From positions 1-35,732 of the forward strand of contig JQIS01000013.1 in NCBI GenBank assembly GCA_000830175.1: a DNA stretch of 35,732 nt, read 5' to 3'. The notes under the pieces are model-generated. The model had not been told where the DNA came from. It saw nothing but the letters and a program-made list of their open reading frames with translations, and ran no database searches. The stretch is from Sulfurovum sp. FS08-3. Its GTDB lineage: Bacteria > Campylobacterota > Campylobacteria > Campylobacterales > Sulfurovaceae. Position 1 is the stretch's first letter. Each line of letters begins with the position of its first letter. The position numbers and the translations under genes were made by a program. This document shows positions 16,201 to 24,317 of this stretch, one piece after another.

Positions 16201-17187
16201 GTGCGTATTGCTATTATCAAACTTTCGGCTTTGGGGGATATTGTTCATGCTATGGTGGTGTTGCAGTTTATCAAAAAAGCCCACCCCGATGCTAGGATTG
16301 ATTGGGTGGTCGAAGAGGCATTTGTGCAAATTTTGCAAAACAATCCCCATATCGATACCATTTTGCCGCTCAATCTCAAATCCATCAAAAAACACAAACG
16401 CAATCTCTTAAGCGAAATCAAAAAAGTCAAAACCTACGCCCAAAAGGGTTACGATGTGGTGATTGATGCCCAAGGACTGCTCAAATCCGCCATTGTAGCC
16501 AAACTCATCGCCTCTCAAACAAGCGTGATTGTAGGATTTGATAAGCACTCCATTCGAGAAAAAATGGCGAGTTGGTTTTACGATACCAAAGTCTCTATTG
16601 CTTATGAGCAAAATGTCATTATTCGCAATATGACATTGATTGCAAAAGCTCTTAGTATCAATCTATCGATTCAAGATATTTTGGATAAAGAACCCTTTTT
16701 ATATACAGATAGTACATTTGAACAAAAAGATTATATACTTTTTGTAGTAGGGGCATCAAAAGCCAACAAAATCTATCCCAAAGAGAAGTTTTTAGAACTT
16801 GCCAAAACCCTCAATGAAGAGATTACTGTAGTATGGGGCAATGAAACCGAAAAACAGAGTGCTTTGTGGCTAAAAGAGCGTTGCAACAATATCACCCTAT
16901 CCCCAAAAGGCGATTTGGAAGCACTCAAAGCCCTTATTGGTAGTGCCAAATTGGTAATCGGTGGCGATACGGGACCTACCCATTTAGCATGGGCGATGAA
17001 TATCCCCTCTGTTGCTCTCTTTGGCAATACTCCCGCCCTTCGCAACAGCTTTGCTACCTCTATCAATCAAACCATTCAATCCAATAGCAACGTTAATGCA
17101 CTTAGACTCAATAAAAATGATTTCTCTATCGAGAGTATTTGCCCCAATGATATTGTGAATTTAAGCAAGAAAATACTATCATATTAA
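16201..17187 (+). CDS. waaC: LPS heptosyltransferase I (WaaC)
   Basis: GT9-family enzyme that adds the first heptose to Kdo in the inner core. Motifs: MRIAIIKLSALGDIVHAM (the acceptor loop typical of WaaC), DVVIDAQGLLKSA, VGASKANKIYPKEKF, and GGDTGPTHLAWAMNIPSVALFGNT. 328 residues. The start is GTG at 16201 with AAGGA about 6 bases upstream; the encoded MRIAIIK is the standard family opening. It leads the plus-strand LPS operon but is followed by an AT-rich 80-base gap with a weak TTTTAC/GTAAAA hairpin (17196-17210). Confidence 0.93.
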   Translation: MRIAIIKLSALGDIVHAMVVLQFIKKAHPDARIDWVVEEAFVQILQNNPHIDTILPLNLKSIKKHKRNLLSEIKKVKTYAQKGYDVVIDAQGLLKSAIVAKLIASQTSVIVGFDKHSIREKMASWFYDTKVSIAYEQNVIIRNMTLIAKALSINLSIQDILDKEPFLYTDSTFEQKDYILFVVGASKANKIYPKEKFLELAKTLNEEITVVWGNETEKQSALWLKERCNNITLSPKGDLEALKALIGSAKLVIGGDTGPTHLAWAMNIPSVALFGNTPALRNSFATSINQTIQSNSNVNALRLNKNDFSIESICPNDIVNLSKKILSY

Positions 17188-17267
17188 ATATATAATTTTA
17201 CAATGTAAAAATTACTAAATTTTAAGCCAATCTGCGTCACAATTACAATAGGCTTTAAGGTCACAGA

Positions 17268-18506
17268 GTGTTTTCACAATCAACTATCACCCCTATCCTT
17301 AATGGACTCTTTTTTCTCTACGCTCTATCAGTACCCCTTAGCCGTGCGGGAATTGTGGTATTTGGTTTTTTGATTATCCTCGTTTGGCTCTTTTTGGGAG
17401 AAAATAGACGTTTGGAGCTAAAGAGTGTTTTTGAGTACCGATCCCTCCAAGCTCTCTTTGTCTATATTCTCTACTGCTTTGTCGCTTTGTTGTGGGTTGA
17501 ATCGGATAATTTACTCTTAGCACTCAAGGCTTTTTCAAAGTATTGGTACTTTTTGGTTATACCTATTATGATTGCCACAATCAAACAAAAGCATATCTTT
17601 CCTTTGATAGCTACTTTTTTGATAGGCGTTGTGTTGAGTGCTATACTCTCTTACGGTATCTTTTTTGAATTTTTCAATACCAAACACGGCATTGCTAGTG
17701 ACCCTACTCCCATCATGCGTCATTTGGACTTTGGACTCTTTTTGGCTTTTGGTGCGTTGATACTTTTGATACGATTTCTTTATGAAACCCATCTTAGATA
17801 CAAACTCCTCTATTTTGCTCTTTTTGGTATTGCGGCGATGGATATTTTTATCATTGGAGGTAGAGTGGGATATATCATCTTTGTTCCTACCTTGTTGCTT
17901 GTGATTCTCTATCATTTTGAACAACGCCTTAAGGCTCTTTTGATTACACTATCTCTTTTGAGCATCGTTTTGATTGGTGCTTACAACTTTAGCCCCCCCT
18001 TTAAGCACCGTGCCGATATGAGCGTTGAGAGTATCAGCAAACTCTACTCCCAGCAAGACTATTGTACCTCATGGGGGATGCGAGTGGGGGCTTTTGTGGT
18101 AGCCAAAGATATTGTGGTGCATGAGCCTTTTTTTGGCGTAGGCAATCGTGACCATATTGAAAGACTTCAAACCATCATCGCTACCCAATACCCAACAATG
18201 GAGTGTTTGAGTTGGTTTATGCACTATCACAATCAATATCTTGAGATTCTTACACAAGGAGGCTTAGTGGGACTCTTGCTCTTTTTATCCATTTTTTATT
18301 TTGTAGCACGTATGAAGTTTCAAAACAAAGAGTTTGAACTCCTCAAAATAGTCTTTGTTGGCGTCTATCTTATTGGCTTTATCGCCGAACCCTATTTGAG
18401 TGCCAAACAGTTTCCTATGGCGATGTTTGCCCTCTTTTTTGCACTGCTTCATGCCTATTATCGATTTGAAAACACTGCTCATGATCCCCATAAACCAACT
18501 GCTTAA
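17268..18506 (+). CDS. O-antigen ligase-like membrane protein, copy 1
   Basis: 412 residues with about ten to twelve membrane segments. The fold pattern and the long periplasmic loop (about 245-325) fit the WaaL/O-antigen polymerase family (PF04932), which transfers undecaprenyl-linked polysaccharide to lipid A-core. In the loop are DYCTSWGMRVGA, the arginine-containing HIERL, and the HYHNQYLEIL block with a histidine typical of ligases. The N-terminal SVPLSRAGIV is shared with copy 2. The start is GTG at 17268 (weak AAGG upstream). Its last 26 bases overlap the probable start of copy 2. Confidence 0.82.
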   Translation: MFSQSTITPILNGLFFLYALSVPLSRAGIVVFGFLIILVWLFLGENRRLELKSVFEYRSLQALFVYILYCFVALLWVESDNLLLALKAFSKYWYFLVIPIMIATIKQKHIFPLIATFLIGVVLSAILSYGIFFEFFNTKHGIASDPTPIMRHLDFGLFLAFGALILLIRFLYETHLRYKLLYFALFGIAAMDIFIIGGRVGYIIFVPTLLLVILYHFEQRLKALLITLSLLSIVLIGAYNFSPPFKHRADMSVESISKLYSQQDYCTSWGMRVGAFVVAKDIVVHEPFFGVGNRDHIERLQTIIATQYPTMECLSWFMHYHNQYLEILTQGGLVGLLLFLSIFYFVARMKFQNKEFELLKIVFVGVYLIGFIAEPYLSAKQFPMAMFALFFALLHAYYRFENTAHDPHKPTA

Positions 18507-19683
18507 TCTACTTTTTGTCGCCTTTGCCTTTGTATTGCCCCTTTCACGTGCAGGGATTGTCTTTTTTTCACTTTTGATTATTCTTGTTTGGTTTTTGAGT
18601 CACGAAAAGTACAAGAGACTTAAAGAACTTGCCCAAAGCCATGCCTTTCAAGCGCTGATGCTCTTTTGGCTCTATACGTTTGTTTCGCTTGTATGGGTGG
18701 AGTCGCACAATTGGATGGATGCGATAGAGTATGTCTTTACCTATTGGTATTTTTTAGTCATTGTTGCAATAGCTACCACCATCGAACAAGAGAAGATTTT
18801 AAGCACCATTTCGGCTTTTGTTGTGGGGATGTTGGTGAGTGAACTGCTCTCTTACGGTATCTTTTTTGAGCTTATTTCACTCAATCACGGTTCACCCGAT
18901 AATCCTACGCCTTTTATGAATCATCTTGATTATGGACTCTATTTGGCTTTTACGTCGCTTTTGATATTGAGTCGTTTACTCTACGAAGAGTCCTTGAAAT
19001 ATCGCTTCTTTTACCTGCTTTTTTTTATTAGTGTGACGATTAATCTCTTTATTGTCGCAGGACGCATTGGCTACTTGGCGTTTGGGGTTGGGTTTGTTAT
19101 GCTTTGGATGCACCGATTTGGCTACCTTTGGCGTGCTTTTGGTATTGCCATGGGGGCATTGGTTGTGATTGTAAGCCTAGCTTTTAACCTAAGTAACACC
19201 TTTCATGAGCGGGTCAATGTCTCGCTTGATAATCTTCAAAAACTCTACTATCATCAAGACTACTGTACCTCATGGGGTAATCGCATGGGTGCACTTATCA
19301 TTGCCAAAGAGATAGTCGCACAAGAGCCACTTTTGGGGAGCGGAGTGATTGACCATACCGATAGACTTCGAGCAATCATAGCCCACCAATACCCGCAAAT
19401 GGAGTGCCTGAGTTGGTTTGAACACTACCACAATCAATACGCCGAAGTGGTTACTTCATTGGGGCTTGTGGGGCTTGTGATTTTTTTGAGCATTTTTTAC
19501 GCTTTGGTGCGGATGCGATTTGAAAATAGAGAGTTTGAGAGCATTAAGGTGGTATTTGTGAGCGTTTTTTTGGTAGGCTTCATTGCTGAGCCTTTTATGA
19601 TGAAACAATTTAGCCTTGCTTTGTTTGTACTCTTTTTTGCTCTGCTTCATGCCCAATATTTCATCGAACAGGGCAAACGATAA
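18481..19683 (+). CDS. O-antigen ligase-like membrane protein, copy 2 (tandem paralogue)
   Basis: 400 residues, clearly homologous to copy 1 along its whole length: LPLSRAGIVFF, LLSYGIFFE, MNHLDYGLYLAF, QDYCTSWGNRMGA, QMECLSWFEHYHNQYAEVV, FLVGFIAEP. The ATG at 18481 is chosen because its N-terminus (MIPINQLLNLLF) aligns with that of copy 1; the frame is open further upstream inside copy 1. Function inferred as O-antigen or other polymer ligation or polymerisation. Having two adjacent divergent copies suggests different donor or acceptor sugars, or one ligase and one polymerase. It runs into the kinase gene by a TAATG overlap. Confidence 0.82.
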   Translation: MIPINQLLNLLFVAFAFVLPLSRAGIVFFSLLIILVWFLSHEKYKRLKELAQSHAFQALMLFWLYTFVSLVWVESHNWMDAIEYVFTYWYFLVIVAIATTIEQEKILSTISAFVVGMLVSELLSYGIFFELISLNHGSPDNPTPFMNHLDYGLYLAFTSLLILSRLLYEESLKYRFFYLLFFISVTINLFIVAGRIGYLAFGVGFVMLWMHRFGYLWRAFGIAMGALVVIVSLAFNLSNTFHERVNVSLDNLQKLYYHQDYCTSWGNRMGALIIAKEIVAQEPLLGSGVIDHTDRLRAIIAHQYPQMECLSWFEHYHNQYAEVVTSLGLVGLVIFLSIFYALVRMRFENREFESIKVVFVSVFLVGFIAEPFMMKQFSLALFVLFFALLHAQYFIEQGKR

Positions 19684-20393
19684 TGCGTCAAGTTATTCTC
19701 AAAGGCTATGAAGATTTGGCACAAAACATTGAGAGCTATTTCACACAAAGCACTCAAATACTCCATAAAGCCCGTAATGAAATAGGTGTTGTAGAGTTCA
19801 AAGGTGAAAAATTGGCAATCAAATCTTTTAAAAAACCAAATTTCATTACTAAAATGGCTTACGCTTTAGGCAAAATTTCCAAAGCTCAAAAATCCTATCA
19901 ATACGCACTTAAAATCAGTGAGTTTACTCCTGAACCTATTGGCTATGTTGAGTTTTATCGTTATGGGTTTTTAGAGCGAAGCTATTTTATTGCACGCTAT
20001 TGTCAATACGACTTTACTATTCGAGAAGTGTTGCTTGACCACCATTTCCCCCATCGCCAAATTCTCTTCAAAGCCTTTGCACTATTTACCAAAACGTTGC
20101 ACGAACAGGGCATTCTACACGACGACTACTCGCCTGGCAATATATTAATCAAACAAGAGGATAATCAATACACATTTAAAATCGTCGATATTAATCGGAT
20201 GCGTTTTAAGCCACTCTCTCGAAACGATAGGTTGCAAAATTTTGCTAAACTTTGGGCAAATGATGATGATTTGCAATCTATTATTGGATACTATAGCGAT
20301 AATCCAAATGATAAACAAATTGCGATACAATACTCAAAAGCCCACAAAAGGCAAAAAAATTTCAAAAAAACCCTAAAAAAGATAATAGCCTAA
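19683..20393 (+). CDS. Kdo/LPS-core kinase-like protein
   Basis: 236 residues of the eukaryotic-type kinase fold seen in LPS kinases (Kdo kinase/InaA/WaaP group). The VAIK-like lysine is in KLAIKSFKKP, the catalytic loop is LHDDYSPGNILI (aspartate and asparagine), and the metal-binding aspartate is in KIVDINRMRF, where DIN replaces DFG. Likely phosphorylates a core sugar on the cytoplasmic side; the exact sugar cannot be told. Starts by a one-base TAATG overlap with the ligase gene and ends by a TAATG overlap with the GT2 gene, so all three are coupled. Confidence 0.8.
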   Translation: MRQVILKGYEDLAQNIESYFTQSTQILHKARNEIGVVEFKGEKLAIKSFKKPNFITKMAYALGKISKAQKSYQYALKISEFTPEPIGYVEFYRYGFLERSYFIARYCQYDFTIREVLLDHHFPHRQILFKAFALFTKTLHEQGILHDDYSPGNILIKQEDNQYTFKIVDINRMRFKPLSRNDRLQNFAKLWANDDDLQSIIGYYSDNPNDKQIAIQYSKAHKRQKNFKKTLKKIIA

Positions 20394-21136
20394 TGAAATC
20401 TTCTATTAGCGTCGTCATCATCGCCAAAGATGCACAAGATACCATCCAAACCACGCTTAAAAGCCTGAGTGCTTTTGATGAGGTGATACTCTATCTCAAC
20501 GACTCTAGCGACAACACAGGCTTAATTGCTCGAAGCTTTGGCAATGTCAAAATCGTTGAGGGGGCTTTTTTGGGGTTTGGAGATACCAAAAACCACGCCG
20601 CCTCTTTTGCTTCGCACGACTGGATACTCTCACTCGATAGCGATGAGGAGCTTTTGCCCCCTTTGGTTGAGGAGATTACCGCTTTGGTACTTGATAATCC
20701 CCAAAAGCTCTACATTATCAAGCGAGAGAACTACTTTTTGGATAAACACATCAAGCACAGTGGTTGGGGCAAGGATTATTTGGCACGGCTCTACCACAGA
20801 AAAACGCACCAATTTAATAGCAACAAGGTACACGAAGCGATTGCAATGGATGATAAGAGCATCAAAGTAGTGCTTCAAAACCCTTTCAAACACTACGCCA
20901 TTACCGACATCAACCAATTTTTGCAAAAAATCATACGCTATTCCGATTTGGCATCGCACGATAAAAAAACCTGCTCCTTTATAGTCGTCATCGCCAAAGC
21001 CAAATTTGCCTTTTTCAAAAGCTACTTTTTTCAATTGGGATTTTTGGACGGTTGGAGAGGTTTTGTGATTGCTATCGCCAACTTTATAGGTAAATTTTTT
21101 CGCTACACCAAAAGGTATATCAATTGCAAAAAATGA
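20393..21136 (+). CDS. Family 2 glycosyltransferase (WaaE/KdtX-like)
   Basis: 247 residues. GT2 features: SVVIIAKDAQDTIQTTLKSL, the nucleotide-binding NDSSDNT region, and the DxD-type LSLDSDEEL. GWGKDYLARLYHRK and NSNKVHEAI resemble the LPS core beta-1,4-glucosyltransferase (WaaE/KdtX) group, which adds a hexose to the inner-core heptose. The C-terminus has a hydrophobic/basic amphipathic stretch (FKSYFFQLGFLDGWRGFVIAI) likely to touch the membrane. It ends the first part of the LPS operon; a hairpin overlaps its stop. Confidence 0.85.
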   Translation: MKSSISVVIIAKDAQDTIQTTLKSLSAFDEVILYLNDSSDNTGLIARSFGNVKIVEGAFLGFGDTKNHAASFASHDWILSLDSDEELLPPLVEEITALVLDNPQKLYIIKRENYFLDKHIKHSGWGKDYLARLYHRKTHQFNSNKVHEAIAMDDKSIKVVLQNPFKHYAITDINQFLQKIIRYSDLASHDKKTCSFIVVIAKAKFAFFKSYFFQLGFLDGWRGFVIAIANFIGKFFRYTKRYINCKK

Positions 21137-21162
21137 AGTGAAAAAAGCGACTGCTTTCACTT
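21136..21162 (+). terminator. Probable terminator after the GT2 gene
   Basis: AAGTGAAA (21136-21143) and TTTCACTT (21155-21162) form an 8-bp stem with an 11-base loop, starting in the stop codon. No long T-run follows (TATATTG), so termination may be partial. Confidence 0.4.
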
Positions 21163-21250
21163 TATATTGTAATAATTCCGCCTCTTCTGAGGTGAAACGA
21201 GGAGAGATTTGTATTGCTCTACACCAAAGCTCCTTTTTATTGAAACTGAT

Positions 21251-21256
21251 TATAAT
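21251..21256 (+). promoter_or_regulatory. Likely -10 box of the toxin-antitoxin operon
   Basis: TATAAT 33 bases before the ATG at 21289, followed by AAGGAGAA as ribosome binding site. The AT-rich stretch around it could be the antitoxin's operator. Confidence 0.45.
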
Positions 21257-21288
21257 ATACTTATAGTTAATAGTACAAGGAGAATAGT

Positions 21289-21615
21289 ATGCAGACAGTT
21301 GGTATTCGAGATTTACAGACAAATCCAGCGGTGCTTACCCATTGGCTTGAAAACAAAGAGTTTGTAATGATTACCAAACGAGGAAAGCCCCTAGGTGTAG
21401 CGACCTCATTTGAGGATGATATTTTAAAGCATGGATTTTTAGAGAGTATGGTGTTACTAGCGTTTGAGAGAGGGGATATCTCATTAGGTCAGTTATCCAA
21501 ATCGCTTCAACTCACCAAAACCCAGACCATGAAACTCTTGGCAATACACAATATCCCCATCACAGAGTATCCACTCTCAGAGGATATCAAAGGTATCAAG
21601 AACTTTTTGTCATGA
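21289..21615 (+). CDS. Antitoxin with Phd-like N-terminus and UPF0175 C-terminus
   Basis: 108 residues in two parts. Residues 1-45 (VGIRDLQTNPAVLTHWLENKEFVMITKRGKPLGVATS) look like a Phd/YefM DNA-binding antitoxin head. Residues about 52-108 (ESMVLLAFERGDISLGQLSKSLQLTKTQTMKLLAIHNIPIT) match UPF0175, a helix-turn-helix family paired with DUF3368 toxins. Expected to bind its promoter and neutralise the toxin. AAGGAGAA lies 6 bases before the ATG. The ATGA overlap (21612-21615) couples it to the toxin gene. Confidence 0.82.
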   Translation: MQTVGIRDLQTNPAVLTHWLENKEFVMITKRGKPLGVATSFEDDILKHGFLESMVLLAFERGDISLGQLSKSLQLTKTQTMKLLAIHNIPITEYPLSEDIKGIKNFLS

Positions 21616-22097
21616 GTATCATTGTGAGTGATGCCACAACCATTATCACACTCTTAAACATCAACCGTATCGATGTTTTGAGCAATCTTTTTGGGCAGGT
21701 TTGTATCCCTCAAAAGGTCTATGATGAGGTAGTAGTGCATGAGAAGATTGTGATTGATAGCAACTTTTTTATCACTTGCAAGGTTGAAGATCAAGAGTTT
21801 GCTACTTTGCTAGGCAAAAGCTTGGATGAGGGGGAGAGCGAGGCGATAGCACTTGCCAAAGAGAGGACTCTATCGCTTATTATCGATGAGAAAAAGGGGC
21901 GTAAAATTGCATTAGGATTGGGGATTAATATCTTTGGATTTGTGGGACTTTTAATCCTCAATTATCAATCCAATCTGCTTAAAGCCCAAGATATTGTAGA
22001 TATTTTTTATCAAGCCACAACACAAGGATTTCGAGTCGGTAAGCGTTTGGAAGAGGAGTTTTTAACATGGATAGAAGCACCAAGGAGCATAGAGTGA
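21612..22097 (+). CDS. DUF3368 PIN-domain toxin
   Basis: 161 residues. DUF3368 PIN-fold ribonuclease: IVSDATTIITLLNI (D7), VCIPQKVYDEV, LDEGESEAIALAKE and LIIDEKKGRKIALGLGINIFGFVGLLI, giving the usual set of acidic active-site residues (D7, E in GESEA, D in IIDEK). It looks complete and potentially active, in contrast to the deleted toxin at 12389-12625. Starts within the antitoxin stop; its own TGA forms a GTGA overlap with the likely start of the GT4 gene. The pair sits inside the LPS operon, an obvious insertion. Confidence 0.87.
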   Translation: MSIIVSDATTIITLLNINRIDVLSNLFGQVCIPQKVYDEVVVHEKIVIDSNFFITCKVEDQEFATLLGKSLDEGESEAIALAKERTLSLIIDEKKGRKIALGLGINIFGFVGLLILNYQSNLLKAQDIVDIFYQATTQGFRVGKRLEEEFLTWIEAPRSIE

Positions 22098-23122
22098 TTA
22101 CCCATCTCAATTTTGCCAAAGGATTTCGAGGGGGTGAGCGTCAAACGCAGTTGTTAATCATGGAGCTTTCCCAAAGAGGCTACCGCCAAAGAGTCCTCGT
22201 TCGTCACAATGCTTTGCTTATCAAACGATTAGAGGGTATTGAAAATGTGGAGATTATCCCTATTTCCAAGCCCTATATTGGGCATCTATCCAAGCTTAAA
22301 GGTTCATCCATTCTCCATGCCCATGAGACAAAAGCGGCTCAATTTGCTTTTTTTGCTCATCTTTTTTATGCAATCCCTTACATTATTACAAGACGTGTTG
22401 ATAATCCTATAAGCAATAACTTTTTTAATCGTCAAATCTATAAGCAAAGTTTTCGCACAGCAGCTCTTTCGTTGGCTATCAAGCACGAATTAATGAAAAT
22501 CAGTGAGCAAATTGCTATTGAGATTATCCCCAGTGCTTCAAGCGGTCTCAAAAGTGACGCTCAAAAGGTAGAAGAGATTCAAAAAAGATTTGAAGGTAAG
22601 TTTTTGATAGCCAACATCGCCGAGCTTCAAAACAAGCAAAAGGGGCAATACTACCTTATCGAAGCGATGAAAAGATTGCAAACCACCCACCCCGATATTC
22701 ATCTGCTCCTTGTTGGCAAAGGCGAGGATAGAATCGACTACGAGGCACAAGCCAAAGGATTAAAAAACATTGCATTTGAGGGGTTTGTGGATAATGTGGG
22801 GGATTATCTTCATGCCATTAAACTCTTTGTTTTCCCCTCTCTCAATGAAGGGCTAGGTTCTATTTTGCTTGATGTGATGGAGCATGGTGTAGCGATTGTT
22901 GCTTCCAATGTTGGGGGCATTCCCGATATTATCACCCACAATCAAAACGGACTTTTGGTAGCACCCAAAGATAGCGATGCACTCTATCAAGCTATTATTA
23001 CACTCTACGAAGAGCCTCATTTAAGAACACAACTTGCCCAAGAGGCACTCAAAAAAAGCAGTGATTTTAGTGCGGAGGCAATGTGTGAGCGGTATCTTAA
23101 AATCTACAAGGAGATGCTATAG
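22094..23122 (+). CDS. Family 4 glycosyltransferase
   Basis: GT4/GT-B enzyme, 342 residues from the GTG at 22094, which has AAGGAG 6 bases upstream and gives MITHLNFAKGFRGGERQTQ, a typical family opening. An earlier ATG at 22067 (AGGAG upstream) would add nine residues and overlap the toxin gene by 31 bases. Features: GGERQ near the N-terminus, IANIAELQNKQKGQYYLIEAM, LLLVGKGEDR, and the nucleotide-sugar EX7E-type FPSLNEGLGSILLDVMEHG with ASNVGGIPDII. Likely adds a core or O-chain sugar; donor unknown. Probably originally next to the GT2 gene before the toxin-antitoxin pair arrived. Confidence 0.88.
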   Translation: MITHLNFAKGFRGGERQTQLLIMELSQRGYRQRVLVRHNALLIKRLEGIENVEIIPISKPYIGHLSKLKGSSILHAHETKAAQFAFFAHLFYAIPYIITRRVDNPISNNFFNRQIYKQSFRTAALSLAIKHELMKISEQIAIEIIPSASSGLKSDAQKVEEIQKRFEGKFLIANIAELQNKQKGQYYLIEAMKRLQTTHPDIHLLLVGKGEDRIDYEAQAKGLKNIAFEGFVDNVGDYLHAIKLFVFPSLNEGLGSILLDVMEHGVAIVASNVGGIPDIITHNQNGLLVAPKDSDALYQAIITLYEEPHLRTQLAQEALKKSSDFSAEAMCERYLKIYKEML

Positions 23123-24054
23123 ATTACGTTAAGCTCTACCAATGGTACGCTTTGGAGGGTCGCCACGATTTGCCATGGCGTAATACAAACGATGCCTATA
23201 AGATTTGGATTAGCGAAATTATGCTACAACAAACGCAAGTCAAAACAGTACTCGAACGCTACTATTTTCCTTTTTTGCAACAATTTCCTACGCTTCAAGC
23301 CCTTGCCCATGCTTCACTTGATGAGGTGCTTAAGATGTGGGAGGGGCTAGGCTACTACTCTAGGGCTAGAAATCTCCACAAAGCTGCCCAAATGTGTCGC
23401 ACAGAGTTACCCAAAAGTGCCAAAGAGCTTGAATTGTTGGCAGGTATTGGCACATCCACCGCTCACGCTATCGCCTCTTTTGCCTACGGTGAGGCTTTGC
23501 CTATTTTAGATGCCAATGTCAAACGCATTCTCTATCGCTATTTTGCCCTCAAGGAGGCTAAGCCTAGTGAGCTATGGAGCAAGAGTTATGAGCTTTTGGA
23601 TGCCTCAAACGCTTACGATTTCAATCAAGCCATGATGGATTTGGGTGCGATGGTGTGTACGCCCAAAAATCCTCAGTGTCCCCTTTGTCCATTGGCAGAT
23701 GCGTGTCAAGGCGTAGGGAGTCCCCACGACTACCCCACCCCAAAACCCAAAAAGCAAAAACCCATCAAAACCCCCTACATCTTAGTCTATCAACACGGTG
23801 AAAAGTTTGCCCTTTTTCAAAACCACAAGCGATTTTTGGGGGGCTTATGGGGATTTAAACAAAGCGATAGCAAACCCTCCAAAAGCAAGAAGATAGGAGA
23901 GATAACGCACCACTACTCCCATTTTGGATTGAAATGCAACGTCTTATTGAGCAGTGATGCGATTGAACACAAACACTGGTTTAGCCTAAAAGAGATAGAA
24001 GCCTTAGCACTAAGCGGAGTCGATAAAAAGGTATTGGCTCTATTGGTTGTGTGA
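23119..24054 (+). CDS. mutY: A/G-specific adenine DNA glycosylase MutY
   Basis: Removes adenine mispaired with 8-oxoG or G in base-excision repair. HhH-GPD core: SEIMLQQTQVKTVLERYY (catalytic Glu), LAGIGTSTAHAIASFAYG (helix-hairpin-helix), ILDANVKRIL (catalytic Asp), [4Fe-4S] cysteines in VCTPKNPQCPLCPLADAC (C-x6-C-x2-C-x5-C), and a C-terminal NUDIX-like 8-oxoG recognition domain (LGGLWGFKQ). The only usual start is TTG at 23152, which begins at EGRHDLPWR and omits the family's first helix. That helix is encoded upstream (VKLYQWYALEGR). The frame has a stop at 23098, and AAGGAG (23108-23113) lies 5 bases before an ATA at 23119. I extend to 23119 on homology; the start codon is unresolved. Confidence 0.9.
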   Translation: MDYVKLYQWYALEGRHDLPWRNTNDAYKIWISEIMLQQTQVKTVLERYYFPFLQQFPTLQALAHASLDEVLKMWEGLGYYSRARNLHKAAQMCRTELPKSAKELELLAGIGTSTAHAIASFAYGEALPILDANVKRILYRYFALKEAKPSELWSKSYELLDASNAYDFNQAMMDLGAMVCTPKNPQCPLCPLADACQGVGSPHDYPTPKPKKQKPIKTPYILVYQHGEKFALFQNHKRFLGGLWGFKQSDSKPSKSKKIGEITHHYSHFGLKCNVLLSSDAIEHKHWFSLKEIEALALSGVDKKVLALLVV

Positions 24055-24168
24055 CAAATCATCTTTGAACCAGTCATCGTATAATTCAAAGTGCCAAAAA
24101 GATAGTATAAAATCACAAGGCACAATAAGTTAAAAATGAGAGGATGAAAAAAGACCAAATCGTCATTG
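24055..24168. other. Gap between mutY and the insertion element
   Basis: No gene recognised. A CTTTGAA/TTCAAAG stem (about 24063-24091) lies just after mutY and may be a weak terminator. A ten-codon frame (MKKDQIVIDH) starts at 24144 after AGAGG but is too short to call and crosses the proposed left end of the insertion. GTCATTG at 24162-24168 is proposed to be the left remnant of the palindromic repeat at 25341-25405. Confidence 0.4.
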
Positions 24169-24317
24169 ATCATTAAAGATCGTTCGCAATGTTGTCTCCA
24201 TCCTCTCCTCTTTTAAGATTGAACTAGAACATTAGGTCTAAACCTGCATTCCCTACGATGATAATCTACAAAAGAGAACTTATAATAGCACATATAAGCT
24301 AAAACAGAGGATGAACT
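24169..24317 (+). ncRNA. Candidate bridge RNA region of the IS110 element
   Basis: IS110-group elements encode a bridge (seek) RNA in the non-coding part 5' of the transposase. This region fits in place and length. TCGCAATG at 24184-24191 is complementary to the proposed target CATTGCGA across the insertion point. I could not define stems or both guide loops by eye, so this is positional inference plus one 8-base complementarity. Confidence 0.3.
24281..24286 (+). promoter_or_regulatory. Possible -10 box for the transposase gene
   Basis: TATAAT 32 bases before the transposase ATG, between short CTTATA and TATAAG repeats. AGAGGA precedes the ATG. Confidence 0.35.

Noticed and set aside
17196-17210. 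TTTTAC-AAT-GTAAAA hairpin after waaC
   Set aside because: Too short and AT-rich to be called a terminator; noted only in the waaC entry.
20630-21322. Long open frame on the minus strand opposite the GT2 gene
   Set aside because: It lies antisense to a clear glycosyltransferase, has no ribosome binding site and shows no domain; it is a shadow of the real gene's codon use.
24040-24126. Minus-strand frame ending FELYDDWFKDDLSHNQ, overlapping the end of mutY
   Set aside because: It has a protein-like look but no start codon, an upstream stop within about 30 codons, and overlaps the certain mutY gene on the other strand.
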